Assembly: GCA_016720905.1 (NCBI GenBank)
Contig: JADKJT010000008.1
Location: 124,001-188,000, forward strand
Reading direction: 5' to 3'
Length of the DNA stretch: 64,000 nucleotides
Source of the DNA: Gemmatimonadaceae bacterium
GTDB lineage: Bacteria; Gemmatimonadota; Gemmatimonadetes; Gemmatimonadales; Gemmatimonadaceae
The stretch's first letter is position 1. Every line of letters starts with the position of its first letter. The notes under the pieces were generated by a model. The model saw only the letters and a program-made list of their open reading frames with translations, did no database searches and had not been told where the DNA came from. Both the position numbers and the translations under genes were made by a program. This document shows positions 53,540 through 61,393 of this stretch, in pieces.

Positions 53540-53732
53540 GGGAACTCCCTGGTAACTAGTCGCGGATCGAAGCCGATCCGGGCAGGTCGACCGGCAGCGT
53601 CATGCGCGAGCCGGAAACACCTCGCCACCCGAAATGTCGCGCCCACCCACGAAGTGTCTGTCGGGGAAGTGCAACGACGCCGTGAGGGAATCGCGCCCGT
53701 CGGCCATGGTACGCGGACTCGTCGTCACCGCT

Positions 53733-55130
53733 TCAGCGTGTCCGTCCCCCCGGGCGCTGACGGACATATTGCGCGTAGCTGGGCGTCGATGAATCGAGGC
53801 CGAATTTCATGCCCTGTTTACGCGCGTTTTCACGCCCATACACCGGATTGTAGGCCCAATACACCGCCATCCGGTACGGCGTGCGCATGTGTGTCTTCAG
53901 GTCCAGGAACCGCTTGAGCATCGTCAGTGGTGCGCTCCAGATCCTGCGTGCTTCAGCAAGGGCATCGGTCAGCTGTTGCGGGTCAATATTCCGCGGAGTG
54001 AATGCCGCGTGGTTGAACCGGTATTCGGGATGGTTCCACCAGCGCCCGTCCCACAACAGTCGGCCCTCCGCCTCGAGGGTCCGGTACAACGGTGTGTTGG
54101 GATACGGCTTCAGGATGTTGAAGGCGCCGAAGGCGAACTTCTGCGCGATCGCCCAGTCGAGCGTACGCCAGATCGTGTCAATCGTATCGGTGTCATGTCC
54201 GAACGTGAAACTGGCCCACGTTTGCAGCCCGTGGTCGCGGAGCACCTCGAGCTGCCGCGCGTACAGCGGGTCGCGGTGCACCGACAGGTTCGGTGCGGCC
54301 TTGCGCATCCCCTTCAGGTCGGCCGCATTGAGACTCTCGAAGCCGACCACATGACCCAGGCATCCGCTGTCGGCCAGGAGCGACATGAGTTCCCGATCGA
54401 GCGTCATGTCGATCGACGACTGCGAGACCCACTTCAGCTTGAGGGGAATCATCGCGCGGCACATCTCCTTCGCGTGCTCCCGATTGGCACAGAAGTTGTC
54501 GTCCACGAAGAACACCATCTTGTGGTCACGCCGTTCCAGCTCCTCGAGCACCTGATCGATGTGGCGATGGAACACTTTCCGGTCGAAGAAGGCCGAGATG
54601 GCGCAGAAACTGCACGCGAAATGACAGCCGCGACTGAATTGCAGCAGGCTGATCGGGAGATACCCTTTGCCGACGTACAGGTCGCGGCGCGGCAGCACGC
54701 GCGGCGCCTGCGCCACCCCCGGCTGCGCGCAATACCGCGGCTTGAGTCGGCCGGCCTTCGCGTCGGCTACGACATCGGTCCACCCCTGTTCCGCGTCGCC
54801 GGTAAACACACTGTCGGCGTAGGCTTGCGCTTCATCCGGTACGAGCGTGGGGTGCATCCCGCCCAGAATGACCTGCACCCCGCGTTTGCGATACTCGGCC
54901 GCAATCTGGTACGAACGCCGGGCCGTCCAGGTCTCCACCGTGATGCCGACCAGATCGGTTGGCTCGTCGTAGGGGATCGCTTCCATGCGGTCATCGTACA
55001 GCTTGACGTCGACATCGGGTGGCGTGAGCGCGCCGATCACGCCCAGGGTCAGGGGCTCCATGCGGCTCTCTTCGACATAGAGCGCGTTGTCGGCGGTGCC
55101 CATGCGGGGCTTGATCAGCGTGATGCGCAT
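53733..55130 (-). CDS. B12-binding-type radical SAM enzyme (cluster copy 1)
   Basis: A 465-residue enzyme with an N-terminal cobalamin-binding-like Rossmann domain (about 1-140: VKLYDDRMEAIPYDEPTDLVGITVETWTARRSYQIAAEYRKRGVQVILGGMHPTLVPDEAQ) and a radical SAM TIM-barrel half. The [4Fe-4S] cysteines are C169, C173 and C176 (RGCHFACSFCAISAFF). No DxHxxG B12 motif is visible, as is usual in this class. The C-terminal part has the family segment PNTPLYRTLEAEGRLLWDGRWWNHPEY. It ends seven bases after the next gene on its strand and forms a leftward pair with it. Methylation or carbon skeleton change is expected; the substrate is unknown. Confidence 0.93.
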   Translation of the reverse strand: MRITLIKPRMGTADNALYVEESRMEPLTLGVIGALTPPDVDVKLYDDRMEAIPYDEPTDLVGITVETWTARRSYQIAAEYRKRGVQVILGGMHPTLVPDEAQAYADSVFTGDAEQGWTDVVADAKAGRLKPRYCAQPGVAQAPRVLPRRDLYVGKGYLPISLLQFSRGCHFACSFCAISAFFDRKVFHRHIDQVLEELERRDHKMVFFVDDNFCANREHAKEMCRAMIPLKLKWVSQSSIDMTLDRELMSLLADSGCLGHVVGFESLNAADLKGMRKAAPNLSVHRDPLYARQLEVLRDHGLQTWASFTFGHDTDTIDTIWRTLDWAIAQKFAFGAFNILKPYPNTPLYRTLEAEGRLLWDGRWWNHPEYRFNHAAFTPRNIDPQQLTDALAEARRIWSAPLTMLKRFLDLKTHMRTPYRMAVYWAYNPVYGRENARKQGMKFGLDSSTPSYAQYVRQRPGGRTR

Positions 55131-55136
55131 GTCCGC

Positions 55137-56546
55137 TCAACCGTGAATGGGCGACGCATCCGCCGCATGATTGGTGATCGCCCAACCGTTCGTGTCCGTC
55201 ATCTGGTCGGGCACCGACCCGCGCGGATCCAGTCCGACGCCGGGAATACCGAGCGGCGAACCCTGCTTCCGGTGGATCTCGGTCCGCGAGACAAGGTTGG
55301 TGGCGAGATAGACGCCCAACGCATAAGGACTGCGCATGTTGGCAGGCAGATCGAAGGCACGTGAGACGATGCTGCGCGCGCTGTTGAACTGCGAGCGCGC
55401 CCAATAGCAGCCGGCTTCCAGTTCGGCAGGGGTCATCCCCACCGGCCGGAACACCGCGCCTCCGTAGCGGTAGGTAGAGTCCAGCCACCACGGATCGTTG
55501 AGGAGTCGACCTTCGCGCCGCAACCGATGGTACAGCTTGGTGCCCGGCATCGGCGTGAGCGCGTTGAAATTGGCGAGATAGAACTTGTGTCGCAGCGCAA
55601 ATTCGAGGTTGATCTTGAACGAATCCGGGGTGTCCCGGTCATAGCCGTGTACGAAGGTGCCATAGATCATCACGCCGGCGTCCTTGAAGCGCGCGATCGA
55701 CGTGTCGTAGTCCTGATGCCGCACATTCCAGCCCTTCTTCATCTGCCGCAGGTTACCCGTATCGAGACTCTCGAAGCCAATCACCACCGAGATGCAGCCA
55801 CTGCGGCGCAGCAGGTCCATCAGCTTTGGATTGCCGGCGACGTCAATCGAGATTTGGCTCGACCAGCGGATCTTCAACGGCACGAGCGCCTCGAAGAACT
55901 CGGTGGCCCTGGCCTCGTCCACGAAGATGTTGTCATCGACGATGAAGACATGGTTGCGGTCGAGTGCCTCGATCTCCCGGATCACCTCCGGCACCGACCG
56001 CTGCCGAAGGTTGCGCCCGTAGAAGGCGCTGATGGAACAGAACTCACAGGCGTATTTGCAGCCACGCGCGTACTGCACCAGCGGAATCGGCGCGTAGCGT
56101 TTGCCGCCGTAAATGGAGCGATCGGGAGCGATCGTCTCCAGCGGCGTGAGTCCGGGTTGTCGGTAGATCGGCTTGAGTCGCCCGACGCGCGCGTCGTCGA
56201 GGATCTCGCTCCAGATCCCTTCCGCATCACCGATCGCGATGGCGTCGGCGAATTGCAGTCCTTCCTCGGGCATGAACGAGGGGTGATAGCCTCCCAACAC
56301 CACCGGGACGCCACGCTTCCGATACTCGGCCGCCAGTTGATAGGCCCGGCGCGCGGTGTACGTCTCGACGGTCATGGCGACCAGGTCGGTCGGCTCGTCG
56401 AACGGAATCGTCTCGAAGCGATCGTCGTACAACACCCGCTCGATGTGCGCTGGCGTCATCGACGAGAGATACGCGAAGACCAGCGGGGTCATCGCGTCAC
56501 TCGCCCTGCGGTCTCCGATATTCGGCCTGATAAATGTGACTTTCAT
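55137..56546 (-). CDS. B12-binding-type radical SAM enzyme (cluster copy 2)
   Basis: A 469-residue enzyme closely similar in layout to copy 1. The N-terminal half reads YDDRFETIPFDEPTDLVAMTVETYTARRAYQLAAEYRKRGVPVVLGGYHPSF. The radical SAM cysteines are C163, C167 and C170 (RGCKYACEFCSISAFYG). IVDDNIFVDEARA and SCQISIDVA-like stretches form the barrel. The C-terminal tail PGTKLYHRLRREGRLLNDPWWLDSTYRYGGAVFRPVGMTPAELEAG is typical of this class. It is the first gene leftward from the divergent promoter, so it and copy 1 should be co-transcribed with a six-base gap. Confidence 0.93.
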   Translation of the reverse strand: MKVTFIRPNIGDRRASDAMTPLVFAYLSSMTPAHIERVLYDDRFETIPFDEPTDLVAMTVETYTARRAYQLAAEYRKRGVPVVLGGYHPSFMPEEGLQFADAIAIGDAEGIWSEILDDARVGRLKPIYRQPGLTPLETIAPDRSIYGGKRYAPIPLVQYARGCKYACEFCSISAFYGRNLRQRSVPEVIREIEALDRNHVFIVDDNIFVDEARATEFFEALVPLKIRWSSQISIDVAGNPKLMDLLRRSGCISVVIGFESLDTGNLRQMKKGWNVRHQDYDTSIARFKDAGVMIYGTFVHGYDRDTPDSFKINLEFALRHKFYLANFNALTPMPGTKLYHRLRREGRLLNDPWWLDSTYRYGGAVFRPVGMTPAELEAGCYWARSQFNSARSIVSRAFDLPANMRSPYALGVYLATNLVSRTEIHRKQGSPLGIPGVGLDPRGSVPDQMTDTNGWAITNHAADASPIHG

Positions 56547-56627
56547 TGGCGGCCTCCACGCGCGGGACAGCTGAGACGCCCCATCTGGATCATGCGGTCG
56601 GGTTGCCCGACAGGCAAGCGCGCGTTG

Positions 56628-56657
56628 ATACGTCGAGTGACGTAGCGTTCGACGTAT
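56628..56657. promoter_or_regulatory. candidate operator: TACGTCR 7-2-7 inverted pair plus third half-site
   Basis: TACGTCG at 56629-56635 faces TGACGTA at 56638-56644 with two bases between; CGACGTA at 56650-56656 is a third half-site. The outer ATACGTCGA and TCGACGTAT also form a perfect nine-base inverted repeat spaced by 12. Order, orientation and spacing match the cluster at 43718-43744 to within one base. It lies between the two divergent radical SAM operons, directly upstream of the candidate rightward promoter. Confidence 0.7.
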
Positions 56658-56684
56658 TGCTACCCACCCGCCAACAGGTATGAT
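56657..56684 (+). promoter_or_regulatory. candidate sigma70-type promoter for the rightward radical SAM operon
   Basis: TTGCTA (56657-56662) and TATGAT (56679-56684) are separated by 16 bases, near the housekeeping consensus. They lie 30 bases ahead of the GTG start at 56714, with a GAGG ribosome site in between. The third operator half-site ends just before the -35 element, a position suited to an activator. Confidence 0.45.
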
Positions 56685-56713
56685 ATGCGTGTCGTCAACT
56701 GCCGAGGTGAACA

Positions 56714-58141
56714 GTGTCTACCAATAGCGTGCCGGACGAACGCATGACCCCTTTGCGCATCGCACTTATCTCCCCCAAAGGTCCGTTGTATCGACACCGT
56801 GGCGGGATCTGGCGCAAGTCGCTGCGCTACCAGCCGCTGACGCTCACCACACTGGCGGCGCTCATCCCCGCCGACATTCCGCACACGGTGCAGTGTATCG
56901 ACGAAGGGATCGCCGATGTGCCCCTCGACCTCGATGTCGATGTCGTCGGGCTCACCGTCATTACCGGGACGGCGGTGCGCGCGTACGCCCTGGCCGACCA
57001 CTTCCGCGCGCGGGGCATCACGGTCGTACTCGGCGGCCCGCATGTCACTCTCATCCCCGACGACGCGCAACCGCACGCCGATGCGATCGTGGTGGGCTAC
57101 GCGGAAGACACCTGGCCGCAGCTGCTGCACGACATCGTCGCCGGCACGCTCCAGCGCCGGTACACCATGGCGCCGGGCCTCAGCCTCGCTGACCGACCGT
57201 TCCCGCGCCGCGATCTGCTGCCCGGCCGCCACTTCATCACCAACAATGTCTTCGAGGCCACGCGCGGCTGCGTGCATCCCTGCGAGTTCTGCGTGGTACC
57301 CACGGCATGGGGCCGCAAGCCGTTCCTCAAGCCGGTGGCCGACGTCGTCGCGGACATCCGTCGGCATGGCGCGAAGAAGCTCATCTTCATCGACCTCAAC
57401 CTCATCGCCGACCGGGAACACGCGAAGACACTCTTCACGGCGCTCATTCCGCTCAAGCTCAACTGGTACGGCCTGGCCACTGTCCTGCTGGCCGACGACC
57501 TCGAGCTGCTTGAACTCTGCGCCCGCAGCGGATGCCGCGGATTGCTCATGGGACTTGAGTCCATGTCGGCCGCAAACCTCAAGGGCAGCCGCAAGGGATT
57601 CAATTCACCGGATAACTTTGTCCGCGTTGTCGAGCGCTTGCATGCGCACGGCATTGCGCTGCAGGGCTGCTTCGTGTTCGGGCTCGACGAAGACACGCCG
57701 GATGTCTTCCTGAAGACCGCCGAGTTCGCCGTGCAGGCCAAGATCGACCTGCCGCGCTTTGCCGTGGTCACGCCGTTTCCCAATACGCCGCTGCACAAGC
57801 GGTTGGAAGCCGAGGGACGCATCCTCACGCGCAACTGGGAACTGTACGACGCGCAACATGTGGTGTTCCAGCCGAAGCACATGAGTGTAGAGGAACTGCA
57901 GCGCGGGATCGAATCGGCCTGGAAACATGCCTACAGCTTGAACGGGATCTGGCGGCGCATCCGCCAGTCACCGGCGCCATGGCCGGTGCGCATCGGCACA
58001 AACCTCGGCTATCGCTTCTACGCCAACAACCTGTCGCGGTTCTACAACTGCGACTGGATCATCGGGCGCGCGCCGTCAGGACAGGACATGGGATACGTGG
58101 AGACCTCCACCGATGCCGCGACCGCCGAGGTGGGCTCGTGA
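56714..58141 (+). CDS. B12-binding-type radical SAM enzyme (cluster copy 3, divergent)
   Basis: A 475-residue radical SAM protein with cysteines C186, C190 and C193 (RGCVHPCEFCVVPTAWG). The N-terminal cobalamin-binding-like domain differs from copies 1, 2 and 4: it lacks the DEPTDLV-x-VETYTA block and instead reads VDVVGLTVITGTAVRAYALADHFRARGITVVLGGPHVTLIPDDAQ. The barrel half has FIDLNLIADREHAKTLFTALIPLKLNWYGLATV and CRGLLMGLESMSAANLKGSRKGFN, and the tail PNTPLHKRLEAEGRILTRNWELYD. It starts at GTG 56714 with a GAGG site and overlaps copy 4 by four bases. It probably performs a different step from its three relatives. Confidence 0.92.
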   Translation: MSTNSVPDERMTPLRIALISPKGPLYRHRGGIWRKSLRYQPLTLTTLAALIPADIPHTVQCIDEGIADVPLDLDVDVVGLTVITGTAVRAYALADHFRARGITVVLGGPHVTLIPDDAQPHADAIVVGYAEDTWPQLLHDIVAGTLQRRYTMAPGLSLADRPFPRRDLLPGRHFITNNVFEATRGCVHPCEFCVVPTAWGRKPFLKPVADVVADIRRHGAKKLIFIDLNLIADREHAKTLFTALIPLKLNWYGLATVLLADDLELLELCARSGCRGLLMGLESMSAANLKGSRKGFNSPDNFVRVVERLHAHGIALQGCFVFGLDEDTPDVFLKTAEFAVQAKIDLPRFAVVTPFPNTPLHKRLEAEGRILTRNWELYDAQHVVFQPKHMSVEELQRGIESAWKHAYSLNGIWRRIRQSPAPWPVRIGTNLGYRFYANNLSRFYNCDWIIGRAPSGQDMGYVETSTDAATAEVGS

Positions 58142-59502
58142 AGCGGTTCCGCGTCACGCTGGTCCACCCCTGCGTGGGACGCGTCCCCGGGCAGGAATAC
58201 ATCAAGACGTGGCAGATGGAATCACTGCCGGCGGCCGCGCTGGCCGGCCTCACGCCGGGCGACATCGAGGTGAAGTTCTACGACGACCGGTTGGAGCCGG
58301 TGCCATTCGACGAACCGACCGATCTCGTCGCCATCAGTGTCGAGACCTACACCGCGAAGCGCGCCTATCAGATTGCCAGTGAATACCGGCGTCGCGGCAT
58401 TCCGGTGGTGATGGGCGGCTTTCACGCATCCCTGTGCCCCGACGAGGTCGCGCGCTACGCGGAAGCGGTGGTCGTCGGTGAGGCAGAGACGCTCTGGGGC
58501 CGCGTGCTCGATGACGCCCGGCATGGCACACTGCAGAAGTTCTATCGGAGTGAGGGGCGTCCGTCACTGGAACTGCTCCGTCCCGATCGGTCGATCTTCC
58601 GCGGCAAGCGCTACTTGCCCATCGGCCTCGTGGAGGCCGGTCGCGGGTGCCATTTCCGTTGCGATTTCTGCGCGGTGCAGACCGTCTTCAACCAGACACA
58701 GACGCGCCGACCGATCGACCGCATCCTTGACGAGTTACGCGCCCTCAAGGACTCCAAGCGCATCTTCTTTTTCGTCGACGACAACATCACGTCCAACATC
58801 TCGCAGGCCAAGGAGTTCTTCCGCGCCCTCATTCCGCTGCGCATCCGCTGGGTAAGCCAGGCCAGCATCAATGCGGCGCACGACGAGGAATTCCTCGACC
58901 TCCTGGTGCGCAGTGGATGTCAGGGCGTGCTGATCGGCTTCGAAAGCCTGAATCCGGCCAACCTCACCGCCATGAACAAGACGTTCAACACGGCGAAAGG
59001 CGGATTCGAGAAAGCGCTGGCCAACCTGCGCCGCCATCGCATCCGCGTGTACGGCACCTTCATCTTCGGTTACGACGGCGACTCCGAAGAGAGCTTCCGT
59101 CCCACCGTGGAATTCGCGCAACGACATGGCTTCTACATCGCGGCCTTCAATCACCTCACGCCGTTTCCGGGGACGCCGCTGTATCAACGACTCGAGGCCG
59201 AAGGCCGGTTGCTGTACGAATCGTGGTGGCTGGACGACCAGTACAGCTACAACCGCATCCCCTTCCAACCGCGCGGCATGTCGCCCGAGGCGCTGCAGCG
59301 CGAGTGCCTGGGCGCGCGACGCGAATTCTACTCGTGGTCCAGCATCTTCCGTCGCAGCGCCGACACGGTGAATCGATCCAACGCGTTCATGTGGCGGAAT
59401 TTCTTCCCGATCAACGCGATGCATCGCGGCGACGTCAGCCTGCGTGATCACTACCCACTGGGAGACCTGTCGTGGCGCGGCACCTTGCTGACCGCGAACT
59501 GA
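58138..59502 (+). CDS. B12-binding-type radical SAM enzyme (cluster copy 4)
   Basis: A 454-residue enzyme of the same type as copies 1 and 2. GTG 58138 overlaps the previous stop (GTGA); the open frame extends upstream but only into the preceding gene. N-terminal domain: VKFYDDRLEPVPFDEPTDLVAISVETYTAKRAYQIASEYRRRGIPVVMGGFHASLCPDE. Cysteines C171, C175 and C178 (RGCHFRCDFCAVQTVFNQ). The tail PGTPLYQRLEAEGRLLYESWWLDDQYSYNRIPFQPRGMSPEALQRECLGARREFY is the class marker. It is followed by an overlapping acyltransferase gene. Likely a radical methylase or rearranging enzyme in the same pathway. Confidence 0.93.
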   Translation: MKRFRVTLVHPCVGRVPGQEYIKTWQMESLPAAALAGLTPGDIEVKFYDDRLEPVPFDEPTDLVAISVETYTAKRAYQIASEYRRRGIPVVMGGFHASLCPDEVARYAEAVVVGEAETLWGRVLDDARHGTLQKFYRSEGRPSLELLRPDRSIFRGKRYLPIGLVEAGRGCHFRCDFCAVQTVFNQTQTRRPIDRILDELRALKDSKRIFFFVDDNITSNISQAKEFFRALIPLRIRWVSQASINAAHDEEFLDLLVRSGCQGVLIGFESLNPANLTAMNKTFNTAKGGFEKALANLRRHRIRVYGTFIFGYDGDSEESFRPTVEFAQRHGFYIAAFNHLTPFPGTPLYQRLEAEGRLLYESWWLDDQYSYNRIPFQPRGMSPEALQRECLGARREFYSWSSIFRRSADTVNRSNAFMWRNFFPINAMHRGDVSLRDHYPLGDLSWRGTLLTAN

Positions 59503-60638
59503 CGGAGGCACCCGGGAAAGCCGCGTCGGCCGCCGGAGCACCGGACGGCTTTGCACTCGCCACTCCCCGTGACGAAGCCGAGGTGCGGACGCTCCTGCGG
59601 CGCGTGGTAATGCCGGGAGCGGTTCGTGTGGCGTTCACGCGTGAACCCGACTACTTCGCCGGTGAGGGCCTGGCCGGTGCGGACGACCGCACGCTCATTC
59701 ATCGCGCCGACGGACCGGTGAATGCGGTCGCGCGACTCAGCCTGCATACACTGCACCGCAACGGCACCGCGCGGCGCGTGGGCTATCTCGGCGAACTGCG
59801 GGTCGCGCCCGACGCCAGACACGGCGCGCGCATCCTGCGCGATGGTTTCGATATCCTGCACCGCCAGGTGCGCGAGAATCACGTCGAGGGCTGCTTCACG
59901 AGTATCGCCACCGACAACGTGCGCGCACGCCGGGTCCTCGAGCAGGGGCGGCGGTTTGGTCTTCCGGTCTACACGCCCATCGCGGATCTCGTCACGCGCG
60001 TCGTGCCGGTGAACCGTGCGACGCGCGAGGCGGCGGCAGACGGCACGACGGGACCGGCCGCCGCGCCCGTCGACCGCGATGAGCTCACCGGATTCCTTCA
60101 GCGCCACGCGCGGTCTGTGCAGCTCTCGCTCAGCTGGGACGACGCGCGGTGGCAGGCGCTCGCCGAACACGGTGTCGGCCTGCGCGACTTTTCGGTTGTG
60201 CGCGAGCGCGGCCGCATCGTCGCGGCCGCGGCCGTGTGGGATCAACGCGCGTTCAAACAGACCGTTATTTGCGGCTACGACGGGCTGCTGCAGGTGTCGC
60301 GGCCGCTGGTGAATCTGTTGGCTCGCTTCGGCGTCGCGCCTTTACTGCCGCAACCCGGCACCACGCTGGCGCTCGCATCGGTCCTCGGTATGGCCGTGGA
60401 CAGCGATACGCACTGGGCGACGCTCTGGAACACCCTTCGCCAGACGGCAGCGCACCGTTCGATTGACTGGCTGGTGTTGGCGCGCGAGGCACGCGACCCG
60501 CAATTGTCCGCGCTTCGTCAGTGTCGGCGCGGCCGCGAGTATCACACGCGCTTGTACGATGTGCGATGGTCCGACGCGCCCGCCTGGCCCGATCGCTGGG
60601 ACGCCAGTCCGTTTCGGCCCGAGGTTGCGCTGCTATGA
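59472..60638 (+). CDS. GNAT-type N-acyltransferase, two-domain
   Basis: A 388-residue protein that overlaps the preceding gene by 31 bases (GTG start). The N-terminal 190 residues look like a GNAT domain: GYLGELRVAPDARHGARILRDGFDILHRQVRENHVEGCFTSIATDNVRARRVLEQG has the acyl-CoA-binding loop pattern (V-x-P-x-x-R-x-G). The C-terminal half (about 230-380) is a second, less clear domain with helices and strands (RIVAAAAVWDQRAFKQTVICGYDGLLQVSRPL). The acyl acceptor is unknown. Context with the GH3 enzyme suggests amide or ester bond formation in a shared product. Confidence 0.8.
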   Translation: MARHLADRELTEAPGKAASAAGAPDGFALATPRDEAEVRTLLRRVVMPGAVRVAFTREPDYFAGEGLAGADDRTLIHRADGPVNAVARLSLHTLHRNGTARRVGYLGELRVAPDARHGARILRDGFDILHRQVRENHVEGCFTSIATDNVRARRVLEQGRRFGLPVYTPIADLVTRVVPVNRATREAAADGTTGPAAAPVDRDELTGFLQRHARSVQLSLSWDDARWQALAEHGVGLRDFSVVRERGRIVAAAAVWDQRAFKQTVICGYDGLLQVSRPLVNLLARFGVAPLLPQPGTTLALASVLGMAVDSDTHWATLWNTLRQTAAHRSIDWLVLAREARDPQLSALRQCRRGREYHTRLYDVRWSDAPAWPDRWDASPFRPEVALL

Positions 60639-61393
60639 CCGTCCGTGGGTTCGACACCGCGCACGATGTCGCCGATGCCGCGCCGCGCGCATCGCTATCG
60701 GACAGCGAACGTGACGAGCTCTTCACCCTGCTCGACACGTACTTCGAAGGAGTGAACCGGGCGCAGTTCCAGGCCGATCTCGAGGAGAAGGACTGGGTGC
60801 TTCGCATCTTTCGTGGCGAACGACTGGTCGGATTCTCCACACTGCAGGTGTACACCGCGACGTTCGAGGGCCGGTCCCTCAACGTGGTGTACTCCGGGGA
60901 CACGATCGTGGCGCCCGACGCCTGGGGCTCACCGGTGCTCGCGCGCGCCTGGATTGCCATGGTGCGTCGCATCCAGGGTGAACGCGCGTTGGAGCCCTGG
61001 TACTGGTTGCTGCTCTCGTCGGGATTCCGCACGTACCGGTTCCTCCCGGTATTCTGGCAGGAGTTCTGGCCGCGACATGACGCGCCAACACCGCCGTTCG
61101 CCGCGCGACTGCTGGCACACCTTGCGCGCGCGCGATTTGGCGCCGCGTACGACGAAGTCGCCGGCGTGGTGCGATTCCTGCGACCACAACGGCTGCGTGC
61201 ACCACTGGCCGCCGTTCCCGGCGGGAAGCGCCGCGATGAACACGTCGAGTTCTTCCTGGCGCGCAACCCGGGGCATTCCGCTGGCGATGAGCTGGTGTGT
61301 CTCACCACGCTCGGCGACAACAACCTCACCGCCGCCGGAGCGCGCATGGTGCGTGGCCTCAGTCCGGGTGCGACATCCGACGTGACGGCATGA
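60635..61393 (+). CDS. acyltransferase-like protein of unknown function (possible GNAT relative)
   Basis: A 252-residue protein starting at ATG 60635, overlapping the previous stop (ATGA). The core LLDTYFEGVNRAQFQADLEEKDWVLRIFRGERLVGFSTLQVYTATFEGRSLNVVYSGDTIVAPDAWGSPVLARAWIAMVRRI resembles the beta-sheet region of a GNAT fold, with a conserved VVYSGDTIV strand, and RALEPWYWLLLSSGFRTYRFLPVFWQEFWP follows as an aromatic helix. No signal or membrane segment is seen. It is probably a partner of the neighbouring GNAT or GH3 protein, but the activity is not proven by any motif. Confidence 0.72.
   Translation: MTVRGFDTAHDVADAAPRASLSDSERDELFTLLDTYFEGVNRAQFQADLEEKDWVLRIFRGERLVGFSTLQVYTATFEGRSLNVVYSGDTIVAPDAWGSPVLARAWIAMVRRIQGERALEPWYWLLLSSGFRTYRFLPVFWQEFWPRHDAPTPPFAARLLAHLARARFGAAYDEVAGVVRFLRPQRLRAPLAAVPGGKRRDEHVEFFLARNPGHSAGDELVCLTTLGDNNLTAAGARMVRGLSPGATSDVTA

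Noticed and set aside
53889..55364. A 491-codon open frame antisense to radical SAM copy 1
   Set aside because: The protein has no recognisable domain, while the opposite strand carries the CxxxCxxC motif and family-typical segments.
53733..59502. Bacteriochlorophyll or hopanoid pathway genes
   Set aside because: The radical SAM proteins resemble the B12-type class generally, but no bch, crt, shc or hpn partner genes are seen in the window, so assigning either pathway would be a guess.
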